A DNA stretch of 64,000 nt from Micropterix aruncella (Eukaryota; Arthropoda; Insecta; Lepidoptera; Micropterigidae): NCBI GenBank assembly GCA_944548615.1, contig OX155952.1, positions 35,661,788 to 35,725,787 of the forward strand. The letters run 5' to 3'. The notes under the pieces were generated by a model that was not told the origin of the DNA, did not search any database, and was given only the letters and a program-made list of their open reading frames with translations. Shown piece after piece: positions 1 to 11,065 of the stretch. A program made the position numbers and the translations under genes. The stretch's first letter is position 1. Each line of letters opens with the position of its first letter.

Positions 1-330
1 CATACAAATATCCATGGTATGTCACACGGTGCGTTCCGGCGTCGCACAGCAAGCAAACCGGGGATATGCGCCGGAGCGGCACCGCTCAGTTGTCAAGTGC
101 AGTCGAAGGAGGGTACATGCTCGCCTGTTTATTTGTTTTCACGTATTTTTGTTAATTTTTAATCAAAGTGTTTAAAATGTGTACCAACGAAGAAGATATT
201 GGTATTGACGGCATACCTACAAAGGCATACGTACAAAGAACTACTACAATATTCAACCACTGCGGCGTCGTAGTAACGTTGCGGCGCCGCACCGTGCACC
301 GCACCGCATCGTGTGGACCGGCTCTAAGTG
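1..330. other. CpG-rich segment, no gene recognised
   Basis: This stretch is clearly richer in C, G and CpG than the AT-rich DNA that follows it. It contains a TCAGTT near position 87, which resembles the arthropod initiator consensus. No open frame here resembles a known protein, and the short minus-strand frame across 152-412 is low in protein character. It could be the edge of a promoter or 5' exon lying left of the window, or a fragment of an unrecognised repeat. Confidence 0.25.
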
Positions 331-443
331 GATTAAGCATTTGAGCGCTATCATGGAGGAATACATACACGCAGACATACAGACACATACCCACATAGAC
401 ACACACAGACATACTTCGGGCTGGAAATGGTCTTAATCGTCTT

Positions 444-461
444 GGGGGGGTGGGGGGGGGG
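444..461 (+). repeat. Interrupted G homopolymer run
   Basis: Seven Gs, one T and ten Gs in a row. Runs like this can fold into G-quadruplexes and often vary in length. The surrounding 420-1,340 is AT-rich non-coding sequence in which I recognise no gene. Confidence 0.9.
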
Positions 462-1347
462 TCAAAATAGATATTTCCATCTTTATCTCGAAAAACAAAT
501 TGGCGTGTTCATAATACTTTCCTTCCTGGTCGGTTGGTGGGCCAAGAAAGTAATATAAGAAGCGTTCTTGGTATTCAATATTCAATATTTATGTGGTAAT
601 TATTGAATAAGGTATTATTCTTAGTTTACAATATATTAAGGTTTATGTTGGTGACTGGGATTCATTGCTTTCGAGTAGATTTTTTAAATTGTTTTTTTTT
701 GTTGTTTAGAACAATAAGATTTTTTTTGTGTCAAATGGAGTATGAAAGGTTCATGGAAAGGTAGTATGAAAATAAATATATACGAATAAATAAAGAAATT
801 TTATTGAGGAAAATATAACAGTCTCCCAAAGAACGATATAACCACCATATTAATGACATTTATGAAAAATAGATTTGACAAATAAATGGCGACATAATTA
901 AATACCAAATTTTCAGAATTTCATATTAAATTTCGTGGGGTATTTATTGCTTGTGGGCGAGGGAGAGGCCCCCAACTCGGCAGCCTTATAATAACGAAGT
1001 ATGAGGCACTAGCGTTTAATTTGCGCACAGCAGAGGAGCCATCCAAAGAAGACGAGAACAATGAAAGTAATGCATAAAATATCCAAAATACCGTTGACGA
1101 ACCCTTCCTATCCTATTGTAATTTGTGCACCTAAAAGACAAAGTTTTCACTAATTTATTAACGAGCGGAGTTCTTCGAGGCGGCGGCGATTATCCCTAGC
1201 CACAAAAGGAATCAGTTTTTGCGGTGCAATTACGAGGTGGCAACGGCGTCGAAAAAATGATTGATGACTAGGAAAGGGGATATTTTAATGATCTTAGACG
1301 GCGTTGTATTTTAATTGCGTGCGTTATAATTCTTCTATAGTATTATC

Positions 1348-1450
1348 ATCTCCTGGTTCCTAATGGTTCCGTGCATCTTGGTCCTAATAACTAGGCTAGG
1401 TGTTCTTAGGTCGGCTAAACTCACGGTTCAGCTCCCGGTTCAGATCTTAT
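1348..1450 (+). repeat. Fragment of GC-rich repeat family E (left end)
   Basis: It contains CCTAATGGTTCCGTGCATCT and a GGTCGG(C/T)(T/C)AAACTCACG block that both recur at the left part of the better-preserved copy at 8,455. A separate E block begins about 480 bp downstream (1,928), so the intervening AT-rich sequence is either an insertion or an internal variant. Confidence 0.6.
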
Positions 1451-2228
1451 TAACCTTAACTATAGTCGCCCTTTGTATATACAAGTATTTCCTAAACATT
1501 ATAATTTAGGCAGATTTATTTTTTTACATTTATTGTATGGGATGGATAAAAAAAAACGGATTCCTGCTGTATCTTGATCAATCAATCTTTGAAACCTTAA
1601 TTTTAATCCTTGTCTACCTACTCTATTACCGTTCTGCATATTGAAGGTTTGCATAAAAATGACTCTCTGCTAGATGAATGGATCGGACAAATGATAAAAA
1701 TGACATATTTCAAAGCATATTTTTTAAATTATATTAGGTTATTAAAAGCCAAATTTAAAACGGAATAGAAGGTAAAACTACATAATAACTACATAAAAGT
1801 AAGTAAAATTAAATAATTATGTACTGCAAAACTCACAGAAGTAGATTTTTAATATAAGTACCTAATTAATAAATTACCTTAATTTACTGATTGTTTCTGG
1901 ATTAAATATTTTTTACGATATTTAGTCGTGCCGTAAACTCTGTCAGCAGCTACAAACCTGCAGTCGAAGGTAGTCGGAATAGAACACCTCGGGCAGAACT
2001 GGGCAGTTTGCGCACCGGGCTGTGTTAACCCATCTTGCGTACTACTGCAAATAACCGAGGAAGTCTGGAGACGTACATTTCCTTAGAAGCGGGGTAGTAG
2101 TTGTCGGCCTGACATCATCTATCCTTAGTAACAATCCCGAGTGACATTGACGGGCAGAGCGCCTCGGTGCGCTATAAATTCAAATTGAATTACCGATTCG
2201 TCAGGTATAGGCTGCGCAAGCGACCTCG

Positions 2229-2278
2229 AATCTGTGATGAGACCGATCACAAATTGGTGATCGGTCTCATCACAGATT
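2229..2278. repeat. Perfect 22-bp inverted repeat with 6-nt loop
   Basis: Positions 2,229-2,250 are the exact reverse complement of 2,257-2,278, with the loop AAATTG between them. The left arm begins inside the conserved E-family block (CGAATCTGT), so the right arm is a newly made inverted copy of family sequence. Confidence 0.95.
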
Positions 2279-2334
2279 ACGCTAACGTTAAGAGTCCAAC
2301 GCCTTACAGCGAGGTACTGGCAAGGGGACCCAGC

Positions 2335-2411
2335 GGGCAAACGTACCTAACTGGGCTGGGGGCCCAGTTACGTTTGCCCTCTTACGGGCAAACGTAACAG
2401 CGTAACTGGGC
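2335..2411. repeat. Three alternating-orientation copies of a ~20-bp unit
   Basis: The unit GGGCAAACGTA..ACTGGGC occurs forward at 2,335-2,356 (with a 4-base CCTA insertion), reverse at 2,362-2,379, and forward again at 2,386-2,411 (with extra bases). The sequence can form two alternative hairpins. The ACTGGGCTG end matches unique E-family sequence at about 2,486, which suggests the copies arose by local templated repair. Confidence 0.9.
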
Positions 2412-2529
2412 TGTCGATTGTATTGTCCGGAAAGTCTATTACGACCACTCCATGGGAGACAAATTGGGTCGATATCGTTACAACTAACTGGGCTGACGGA
2501 TCCGCCCGTTATAATTGACACCCCGTATA

Positions 2530-3868
2530 TATCACCTCCTATCCAGTGATGTTGTAACTAGGCACCTGCGGTCCCCACGGACGCAGGTGTGTCCCGGCTC
2601 CGGAGGGAAGGGGGGGTATTCGTCACAAGTCAGTTCATTTTCGAATAAAAAAAATGCCTGCGAGCTATGTAAAATTGCTCATATTTCCCTAAAGAACGGG
2701 GCACCGACATATTTCTTATTCACTTATTTTATTCTTTATTATTTCCATCGATATATTACATATTATAATATATGAAGACATTCTCCGAACCATCCCGGAT
2801 AGTTAATAAACCCAAAGAAGTAGGCTGTATTCCCCCCCCCCCTCCCCCCCCTCGATATAGCAAGACTTTTAGCTATACGGGTCCCCCATTAGAACATTGC
2901 GGAAGGGGTCTCCAAACCGTAGTTACGTCCCCGCTTTCATCGTTTGAGTGGTGAAATATATGAATGACAGAGTTTTCGCGCTGTAGCCATGTTTCCGCTG
3001 ATATGGCGTTGAACTGTCACTTGATGCACATGGCAACACAGTAATAGCATTCCCCGATAAGCAAACGCGGCGACGACCCTCCTGGGAACGGAACGAGTGC
3101 AATTTACGAAGTAATTTCACAAACACAATGCCAAGCGCCAGGCTGACAGAGAAATAGCTGTGATTTTTACATCTCTATTTACGAGTGTGAATACAGAAAA
3201 ACCGAAAAGATAAATTGGAACAAGATATTTATTATGTGAAAATGGTTTATCTTCCACAAAAATAATTATCTTACAGCAAATACTTTTAAAAAATGTATAC
3301 TTTTTATATCAATTGACTTAAACTCGGTATTGGTTTAAACTCTTGCCACTTTTTAGGATTTATTGTATTTTGTTTTATTTTTACATAAAATGCGTTTAAT
3401 ATTTTTTTATCTTGAAAAAAATATCTGTTTTATTTAGATAAAATAAAAAAATATCCTATTAATAAAAAATCTAAAAGTGAAATGAAATGAAAATGAAAAA
3501 TACCTTTATCGTACTAAAAAGAATTACATTGGTAAAGAAACCTTAAAATCTATCTTAACTTAGTACAGACGGCGGGCTTATCGTTTTGCGATTTCTTACA
3601 GTAATATTAAATAAAAGTAATAATACAGCTCACATACATAAACATATAGGTACACATATATACATATACATACATCAATATATACATACATCAATACATA
3701 CATACATATACATACATACATATAAAAAATATTTTTTATATATATGTATGTATGTATATAGATACACAGGAACTACAGATAAATAAAAATAAAAATAAAA
3801 ATACCTACTTATATAAAATGATACATATTATAAAGTTCTTATTAGTCTATCCAATCAACAACCCAACG
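2530..3868. other. AT-rich stretch without a recognised gene
   Basis: I see no coding frame with protein character here. It includes a C run (C11-T-C8) at 2,832-2,851 and a CATA/TA-rich microsatellite around 3,640-3,765. That microsatellite generates a spurious tyrosine/histidine-rich frame (3,586-3,786). Confidence 0.6.
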
Positions 3869-3902
3869 GAAGGGGGGAGGAGGGAGGGGGGAGGGAAGAG
3901 GG
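3869..3902 (+). repeat. G-rich tract with canonical G-quadruplex pattern
   Basis: Four G runs of at least three (GGGGGG, GGG, GGGGGG, GGG) are separated by 1-4 non-G bases. This fits the usual G3+N1-7 quadruplex pattern on the plus strand. It lies directly downstream, in minus-strand sense, of a LINE coding remnant, so it may be part of that element's 3' UTR. Confidence 0.8.
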
Positions 3903-3909
3903 TTGGTTC

Positions 3910-4060
3910 TTAGTTGATATTTTGAGGTAGAAAATGTTCTTTCAGTAACGCCTTGAAGCAGGGCAACGATGTTGCATGATGAATAGCATGCGGAAACTGG
4001 TTCCAAAGTCGAGCAGAGTGGACGTTAAATGAGTTGGTGAAAAAAGAAGACTGAGTGAGT
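3910..4060 (-). pseudogene. LINE ORF2 C-terminal remnant
   Basis: Read on the minus strand, this gives an uninterrupted ~46-codon frame ending in TAA at 3,912-3,910. It includes the peptide NVHSARLWNQFPHAI and then LPCFKALLKEHFLP. The arrangement (S-LWN-LP followed by F-K--LK-HL near the stop) is characteristic of the extreme C-terminus of jockey/CR1-like non-LTR retrotransposon polymerases. No reverse transcriptase core is attached, so this is a 5'-truncated, dead copy. Confidence 0.6.
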
Positions 4061-5315
4061 GCTTAAGTCTAATAATTTAGTTCCGAAACACAGAATCCGT
4101 TAACCTTTCCGTTATCCCTTCCGCTAACTTTTCCGTTATCCCTTTCATTTCCTTACATTGTTTTGGCAGTTTAATTAACAGTCAAATATATGTATTTGTG
4201 TATATATGAAAATTTATTTAATAATATGCTTTTGGCTTTATAAACGCATACATTTTATTTTATATTTTATTGTATCATATTGTACTTTAACTTTCGCTTA
4301 CCCTTATTTTTACATCAACATGTGTATTGACTGGAAGATATTAATATGTAGCAATAAATCCGCCATTGTACCTTCTTTTAATTATGCAATAAAGAGGATT
4401 TTCATTTCATTTAATTTTACAGATTGAACGACCTCTGCAGCCCTTCTGTTATCTCAATCTTCCCCACGAGTATACGCCGAGTATAAAAAAGTTTTAAAAT
4501 ATATTAACAGGACAATTAACTAAATTACTTGAAGTTATATTATAACGGTCACTCGCTATGTTGTCGCACTAATGTATTTTAATTATTAATATACACTGAT
4601 TTGATAAATAGTGATAGATCTTCTACTCGTAAATTCACTCTTTATACACAAAGCTTGACTGCCCTGATCTGCTGAGCTGTTTCCCGCTGAACGTTCCGTC
4701 GACCCACAGAACGAGTCGTCTTGATGTGTTCCACCTGTCGCATTGTTTCACTAACAACACACTCTTCTTGCCTGTGCCCATCGATATAGGATTCTATACC
4801 GATGCCTGTGTCCCGTTTAATGCGCTCATAATATCATTAATAATAAGGTTTAATACTTTATTCATTTAATTTTGTACATTTAGCCCCATTGTTATCAATG
4901 TTATAAGTAACTCGGAAAAATTGAACACCGAAATGCAGCTAATGCTCAGTGCCCACCTAACTAGGACTAAACTGTCTGGTATCTAGGCGGGTCAGAGTAA
5001 ATAATTAAAATAAGTAATACACTTATGTAACAATTAGCCTTGAATAATATAAATTAATAAATAAATAACACTATAATACAAATCAAAACACTACATTTGT
5101 AAGAATAATACAATGTAGGTAATACAATATGGCAAATACACATATACGTAAATACGATTTCAATAACTAATAAATGCTATATGGTATAAACATATTTACA
5201 ATTTAACAAAATATATAAATACAATTATAAAAGCAGTGCTAAAAAATATGAAATAATATAAATAAAAATATGATATGATATTGTAAATGAATATTTGTAA
5301 ATCGTTACGATGCTT
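4061..5315. other. AT-rich stretch without a recognised gene
   Basis: This is mostly low-complexity AT sequence. Around 4,920-4,990 a CCACCTAACTAGGAC block loosely resembles the short fragment family seen at 12,640, 32,845 and 56,900. No coding frame is convincing. Confidence 0.5.
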
Positions 5316-5613
5316 TGCTCCTAAGTAAATCACAATTCAAACAAATCGCATTTGTAAACATTACGTAGTTGCACAGTAGGTAAATATATGAGCTCATATA
5401 TTTACTGTGGTAGTTGTCTGTAAAATAATGTAATTAGAAGTATATAATGTACGAATATAATAATTATTATAATTATTTAAGACGCAGGTATATTACAACT
5501 ACATGATATTGGCAACTGCTTAAGAATAAAGCGTTTTATTTTTATTATTATATTCTTCTAACAAGGTGATTTTTTACAGAGGCGAGTTGTTTGAATGAAT
5601 TTACTTAGGAGCA
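5316..5613. mobile_element. TIR element (MITE-like), 298 bp
   Basis: The left end TGCTCCTAAGTAAAT...ATTCAAACAA-TCGC (5,316-5,352) is matched in inverse orientation by the right end ...GCGAGTTGTTTGAAT..ATTTACTTAGGAGCA (to 5,613). The imperfect terminal inverted repeats are about 40 bp. There is no coding capacity between them, and the AT-rich core is typical of a MITE. A single end of the same family recurs at 29,356-29,397. I could not define the target duplication, so the superfamily is unassigned. Confidence 0.65.
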
Positions 5614-5659
5614 TTTATACGCAATTAATATATGTATATTATATAGGTATGGATATAAC

Positions 5660-6075
5660 TATGTATCTATTTATTTATTTATTTGTTTAACAAATCAACA
5701 TTACAGTACACACCAATTCGTTGAGATGTAATATACATAAATAAAAAAGGCATTAACAGGCATTGTAATATATATAAATATAAAAGGCATAAAAGGTATT
5801 ATAAAAGGCATGATTATTAAAAAGCTGAGCATTAAAAATAGTAAGAGTAACAGAATACATAAAAAAAAACAATCGATCTTATTCTAGCATAAACACGTAG
5901 TACCTTGATATGGGCTCGAAGTAAAATATCCAGGTCTGACGCTGTCGAACATATCGCATTTATCGCAAGGCACGCTTAAGAAGACTCCATCGACCTAAGT
6001 TGGTTCGCGAGGACGGCTTCCCAAATAGAGTATGTGACCGAGCTCGAATATAGTTATTCGGAACAAACAGACAAA
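5660..6075 (-). pseudogene. LINE 3' end with ORF2 C-terminal remnant
   Basis: On the minus strand, 6,060-5,930 reads as a degenerate frame containing IRARSHTLFGKPSSRTNLG. This resembles the R-HTLF--P--RTN-G segment near the C-terminus of jockey-like LINE polymerases. It is interrupted by a stop. A 3' UTR follows and ends in a (TAAA)n tail, seen on the plus strand as TTTATTTATTTATTTG near 5,668. The tail, the 5' truncation and the decay all fit an old LINE insertion. Confidence 0.5.
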
Positions 6076-6539
6076 CCTTCGCTAGCATGCTAGATTTATC
6101 AATTACATTTTAGATTTTTTTCCAGCATGGTGATATAAAGATCCTCATGTGGATTATATATAACTGCATTCGTTTCCAATCTACTTCTCACAATTGAATT
6201 ATACATTGTGAAAATGTATTTCTATATAATATAATATATTTCTGTCTATGTATGTATATTATTTATATATCCATCGAATATTCTAGACATTTCACATTTT
6301 AATTTGAGTTTAGTGTTAAGTTGGTCTAACTAGTGTTTTATAAAAACTTAGTGGTAATTTAGTAGAAAACGTTTTTACTTTTACATCCAATAATTCTATG
6401 AAATCGTCATCTCCAGTATGATGGTCAGATGGATTGCAAATGGTTGTTTTTTAAATAATAGTAAATAAGATTAAAAGAGACGATTAAACTTTGGAACTGA
6501 AATAGATTATAAGTTAAATAAGTATAATGTAATAAAGTT

Positions 6540-6970
6540 TGTCGTGTCTATTTGCTTCTCAGGTATCCGTGGTGTTTCTAGGAGCACCAATCGTCTACCA
6601 GATAAATGGTAGAACTTTCGATTAAATGGTAGCTGGCTACACATGCCCTCCCTAGCGGCGAGGATGTCGTTCTCTCTTTATAACCCGGCATACCCGCTGT
6701 TTTGTGGCTGAGGAAATTCGGCGAGTGCGGCAGACAGTGATATCGACGGTGCACACTCGTTAGTGGGCGCCGGTGGTTGCGTATCGCAGTGCAAACGGAC
6801 GGGTAGTTCCGCGCTACGAGGGGGATGACGGGGGACGACGCCACGCGACGCGACGTTTGCTTAGCCGCGACGGCGTCGTTATACACTCTACAGTCTGGAG
6901 AGCGACGCAGTCAAACATAATAGGCGGCTGCTTGCTTCGCGCAGTCGAATGGAATTAGCTGCATAGAAAT
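6540..6970. other. CpG-dense island, possible promoter or exon
   Basis: The composition changes abruptly from AT-rich flanks to CpG-dense sequence (for example around 6,720-6,900, with many GCG and CGACG motifs). Frames exist on both strands (102 codons minus, 61 codons plus), but neither has convincing protein character and I recognise no domain. A host promoter or 5' untranslated exon is possible. A fragment of a GC-rich repeat is the alternative. Confidence 0.3.
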
Positions 6971-7129
6971 TATTTACAAGAGACAAGCATACGAGTAAGC
7001 AGAAACGACGACTTTACTAGGGGTAGTCCAAAAAAATGGGCCATGGGTTTTCCCAAGATCAACACTTGATCTATTTTTTAAGACAGTCTTGAAAACAGAG
7101 TAGGAATTATATGAATATTCCTATTAGTA

Positions 7130-7930
7130 TTTATTATATAGGATATTAGATTGCATAATAGCTGCTATACTACGCTTAGGCAGCTAGGATTTTACTACGA
7201 AACGCAACGTGTAGATGTCAGTCATAGTTCCAAAATTCCATAGTTTTAAGAATGACCAAACAACTGGGAACGCATGTCACAACCTTCCAAGTCGAAATAA
7301 TTGGAATCATTATAGCAGCAGGTGAGTGATACAATTGATTATTCAAATCCAAATGATTAGATTGTTGAATGTTGTACTACGTTTTGGTAGCTAGGAATTT
7401 ACTTTAAAAAGCAACGTGTAGATGGCCCTCATAGTTCCAAACATTTATTAATCCTGTCTTATGTGCAGTAGCCCAATATATAGCGTTCTAAACACGCCGT
7501 TGCGGTATCCTATCTCAAAATAAAACAATAATACAATAACAAACTAAATTTTAAAACATAGCTCTTATTATTTTAATATTATTTACATAAAAATACAATT
7601 TTTAATTTGATTTACAGGTTTTAATACATAATAATTACGCTCTTTACTAGTCAAATAGAATAATAGATGGCATTCAAATCTCTCCATAATAGTTTTCTTA
7701 TGTAAACAGCCTATAAAAATGGGAAAGATGGCAGTAATAATTAATTGAGTGTTATTATTGTTATCATTAGTTAAGTTTATAAAAAAGAAAGTTTTATACA
7801 TTTTTTTTACTATAGATGGCCAAATAAATTGGTATTACTTTCGCCGGACAATGCTATCAGCCCCACCTACATGTCGCCGGCGCAGAAAGATTGCCAAAAC
7901 GTACCATGGCATTGAGCTGATGATTTCACA
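7130..7930 (+). repeat. AT-rich interspersed repeat family A, two partial copies plus a long copy
   Basis: Two shorter related segments (about 7,130-7,250 and 7,340-7,450) share GGCAGCTAGGATTTTACTAC and a CGCAACGTGTAGATG block. They are followed by a longer copy (7,490-7,930) whose right part includes ATAGATGGCCAAATAAATTG, CAATGCTATCAGC and GTTGCCAAAACGTAC-like blocks. Those blocks recur at 27,604, 63,520 and, inverted, at 18,880 and 30,370. There is no coding capacity. The element is likely non-autonomous and its superfamily is not determined. Confidence 0.65.
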
Positions 7931-8454
7931 TCTTATTAAAACCGCTAAAACACTATGGAATACATATGTATATTTGGACGTAGAAAATATTCCATTGTTA
8001 TTTTTAAAATACATGTACTTTAAAATGTATAGTGTATAGCGTTCACGAACTGCGATACGCATTGGAACTACGATGAGCGCAGCTAACAGAGATAGTCGTA
8101 TTTCTGCCTGCCGAATTTCACAGTATCTATTGTGTCGTCATAAATAAAATCTTGACCTAAGGACAATTAATTAACGATTAAATCAATTAAATTGTATTGA
8201 AATCCAGGGATTTAATTTAGCTATTAAATTATATCAAGGGATGAATCAAATATAATAACCGTCGGCATTAAACGGGGCCGCGGGCGAAGAAAGCGAAGCG
8301 TAAAGTATTAATATTTCCGCACCAAGAGTACCCGCCTAGATTTCCTTATTACATGGATATGACTGTGCGGGTAGGCGGAGTAATGCTCATTCGATATTAC
8401 AAGATATTATAATGAATTTCGCTCTCGGAAATAGGAAACTGTTTCCAATATGTT

Positions 8455-9110
8455 CGGTTCCTAATGGCTCCGTGCATCTTGGATGGCGTTGGCGAAATTT
8501 TATGTCATCCGGTCGGCCCAACTTACGGGGAGCTAATAGGCCCTGTTGCAGTTAGGCTACTAAGACCCATGCGTTTAGGGTCGGTCAAACTCACGGGTCA
8601 ACACCCATCCGGCGGCCTCCATGCAGAGCGATCTCGGGTAGAACTCCCTAGGAGTTAACTCCAATCGATTCCGCCTGACAGCCGGGGGAGTCCGGAAACA
8701 GTACTGTCTCCTATAGAGCAGGGGTACTTGTTCACCTTCCGACGACTGGTCTTTAAACGACCAATCGGCTACCCGATTCAGGGTGAAAGCCGGATAAAGG
8801 ACGCAGTGGTCCGCGATAGATTCGGCAAACGCTGTATCGCCACTTCGTAAGGGAGAGGACTGCGCAAGCGACCTCGAACCCGTAACCATCGGGAAACCGG
8901 AGTAATCTGGTTGCAACTGGTAGTAAGGGCGCGAGTGTCGGCCCGCTCTCTCTCGCAGTAAGGTGCTTTTGGCGGAGTTGGCGGAGTTAGATAGTGGATA
9001 ATCATTGTCTAAGTCTTCTACGCTCATTCCACGGCTGAAAGAACGATCAAATATCGTTATACTAGCCTGGGGTGTCAGGTTTACCCATCGTAGTTGACAC
9101 CGCCCAAATG
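8455..9110 (+). repeat. GC-rich interspersed repeat family E, best-preserved copy
   Basis: This copy runs from CCTAATGGCTCCGTGCATCT to GTAGTTGACACCGCCCAAAT and contains every block found in the other copies. A 150-codon frame on the minus strand (8,575-9,027) crosses it, but the equivalent frames in other copies are broken and do not encode the same peptide. I therefore do not treat it as a gene. The composition contrasts sharply with the AT-rich flanks. The family could be a large SINE-like or LARD-like element, or UTR sequence of an unidentified retrotransposon. Confidence 0.65.
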
Positions 9111-10214
9111 CCTTTTATCTAGTAGATTAACTACCTAAATTAACTGTAATTTTGGTTGGAATATGTCATATAAAAGCTACGCTAAAAATATTTCATTTCC
9201 GTCATACATTTGAATCAAATATTAACGACGTCTGTTGGCGCTTGGCTCGAACACGCCCTTAGCAAATAAACGAACCGCGCCGCCCGAGGCGGTTGCGCGC
9301 GAACCGCGAGTTCGTCCGCCGGCTCATCGATTTTATTTTTGAAATTAATATTCAAATGAAATCAGTCCTTACCTACGTGCCGGGAAAGTCTTGGGGGTGA
9401 CAAAACCTTTCTTTCGTTCATGATATAAAAACCCCGTTGTAATTAAGGAAGGCTGATATATTTTTGTTAATTATTGATTATCGTGATAATCTATTTCTAA
9501 CGATTGCACACTAAAGGCCATGTCGAGGGTTCATTTCCATATCGCATACGCCACGCTAATCATGATCGTCAATCTCCGTCAGCCAGTATTCAAAAGGCTG
9601 CAATCGGCGGAGTGGATCGCGCGGACGCGAACTGATAATATATCGCAGCAACCGGGTAAACTGCTCACCGGGAGGATAAATGAGCCCAAGATAAATGGTG
9701 AGGAGCGGCGAGGAGCGGCGACTGGCGGATGAGGAGGCTTGACTGCCGCGCGAAGAATGGAACAAAAGCCTCGACGCTGTTAAAAGGACAATCCAGAGGC
9801 AGATAAATTTCGCTTCTCCCTCGACTAGTCCAAAGACGAAAAGGCGACAACCAACAGGAGGAATTCTTTGTCTGCTATGGACGTTTAATCTGAGGAAATA
9901 CCTACTGAACGAACAGAATCGCGGCAGAGATAATGGAACGGACCGATTAGGGCGACCGGTATAATAGGATAAAAATTAAATGCCTGGTCTGGGGAGAATG
10001 TCTACACCATAGTCCAAATCAACTTAACAAAATAAAAAAAAAACAAAAAAAAAACTTGTATTTTAAATACGTCGTAAATGAAACCCTAGATAAAACAATA
10101 TTTATTAATTTATTTAAAAATTAATAACTATAAACATAACAGGAACCGAATGGCAAAACCTTAACCTTTTGCTTATTTGATTTTGTCACCCAACTGGGAC
10201 TAGCCCATGGACAG
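9111..10214. other. Mixed-composition stretch without a recognised gene
   Basis: The part at 9,240-9,330 and 9,500-9,960 is relatively GC-rich and carries a short tandem duplication (GAGGAGCGGC twice near 9,700). The frames found here (60-70 codons) overlap on opposite strands without recognisable similarity. It could include host regulatory DNA. Confidence 0.4.
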
Positions 10215-11065
10215 GACTCTAATAGTACAATCAATTTTTTTTTTAAATTTATTTATTTATTTATTTATCCTATTTTTTATAGTTACATAAAAAAGATTGT
10301 GTTCATTTTTTTTAACACATTTTAAAAGAATACATATGAAGAAAATCGCGAAAGGGCATTAACTTGTCAGGATTACATCACCCCACTAGGTATACGCCTG
10401 TGTTGGGGTAATGGATATATAGTTCTGTGGTATTATTTGCTGAGCCTGTAGCCTTGCCTGCTGTCCTTCTTCTGTCTTAAAAAAAAAAAACAATACGTAA
10501 TATAATTTAGCATAATATAATATAAATAATATAATATAACATATTACAATATAATATAATATCATATGTTATAACATATAAAATAATGTAGCATATTTAT
10601 ATATAATAGTATAATAGTATAACATAATAAATTATAACATATTATAATCTGTATATCTGTATACATATTCATAATTTACATCTATATATCCTATAATCTG
10701 TGGTTAGAAATAAAATATTTTAATATATCATACTTTCGCATTCTTCTCTAGTATAATTTGAGAGCCAATGAGACACCCGTCTCTTGAACTGGTTGTCGGT
10801 TATGTTTAAGATCTGTCCTGCGTACGAGTTAAATATATTATAGAGTTTAGGTCCGAGATATGCGTAGTGTCGTTGTCCGTATACAGTCCTCATTTTTAGT
10901 TGAATCTGTTTGTCTTTGTGTCTAGTGTTGTGTTTGTGCTCTGGTTTGTCTTTATCCGTGTTCTTCATGAGGTCCCTTCGATAGCGCACCAAAACAGCGC
11001 GTATGTATAGTTGGCGTACGTCAAGTACTTTAAAGTCTGTATATATGTCGTCTGACGGGGATTAT
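10215..11065 (-). pseudogene. LINE 3' end: ORF2 C-terminus, AT-rich 3' UTR and TAAA tail
   Basis: On the minus strand a frame from about 11,045 to 10,720 encodes a basic C-terminal segment with HNTRHKDKQIQLKMR, YLGPKLYNIFN and FKRRVSHWL. The NTR-----I, PKLYN and F-------WL pattern is the usual C-terminal signature of insect non-LTR retrotransposon polymerases. It is followed by a ~450-bp very AT-rich 3' UTR and a (TAAA)n tail (plus strand TTTATTTATTTATTTA near 10,250). The same 3' UTR recurs at about 56,335-56,745. No reverse transcriptase core is present, so this copy is 5'-truncated. Confidence 0.7.

Larger units (their letters stand above)
1928..2525 (+). repeat. GC-rich interspersed repeat family E, rearranged copy
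   Basis: It shares ordered blocks with copies at 8,455, 50,760, 60,625 and 60,985: GCGCAAGCGACCTCGAATCT, a TACCGATTCG-like block, and the right end GACGG-TCCGCCCGTTATAATTGACACC-like. The family is unclassified. I found no conserved reading frame between copies, no LTR and no clear TIR. This copy is unusual because its middle has been replaced by perfect or near-perfect inverted repeats (2,229-2,278 and 2,335-2,411). Confidence 0.65.

Noticed and set aside
1..120. Initiator-like TCAGTT as a promoter
   Set aside because: A single short consensus match without supporting TATA, DPE or downstream gene is too weak to call.
8575..9027. 150-codon minus-strand frame in family E
   Set aside because: The frame is not kept in the other family E copies and the peptide resembles nothing known; it is most simply a chance frame in GC-rich repeat DNA.
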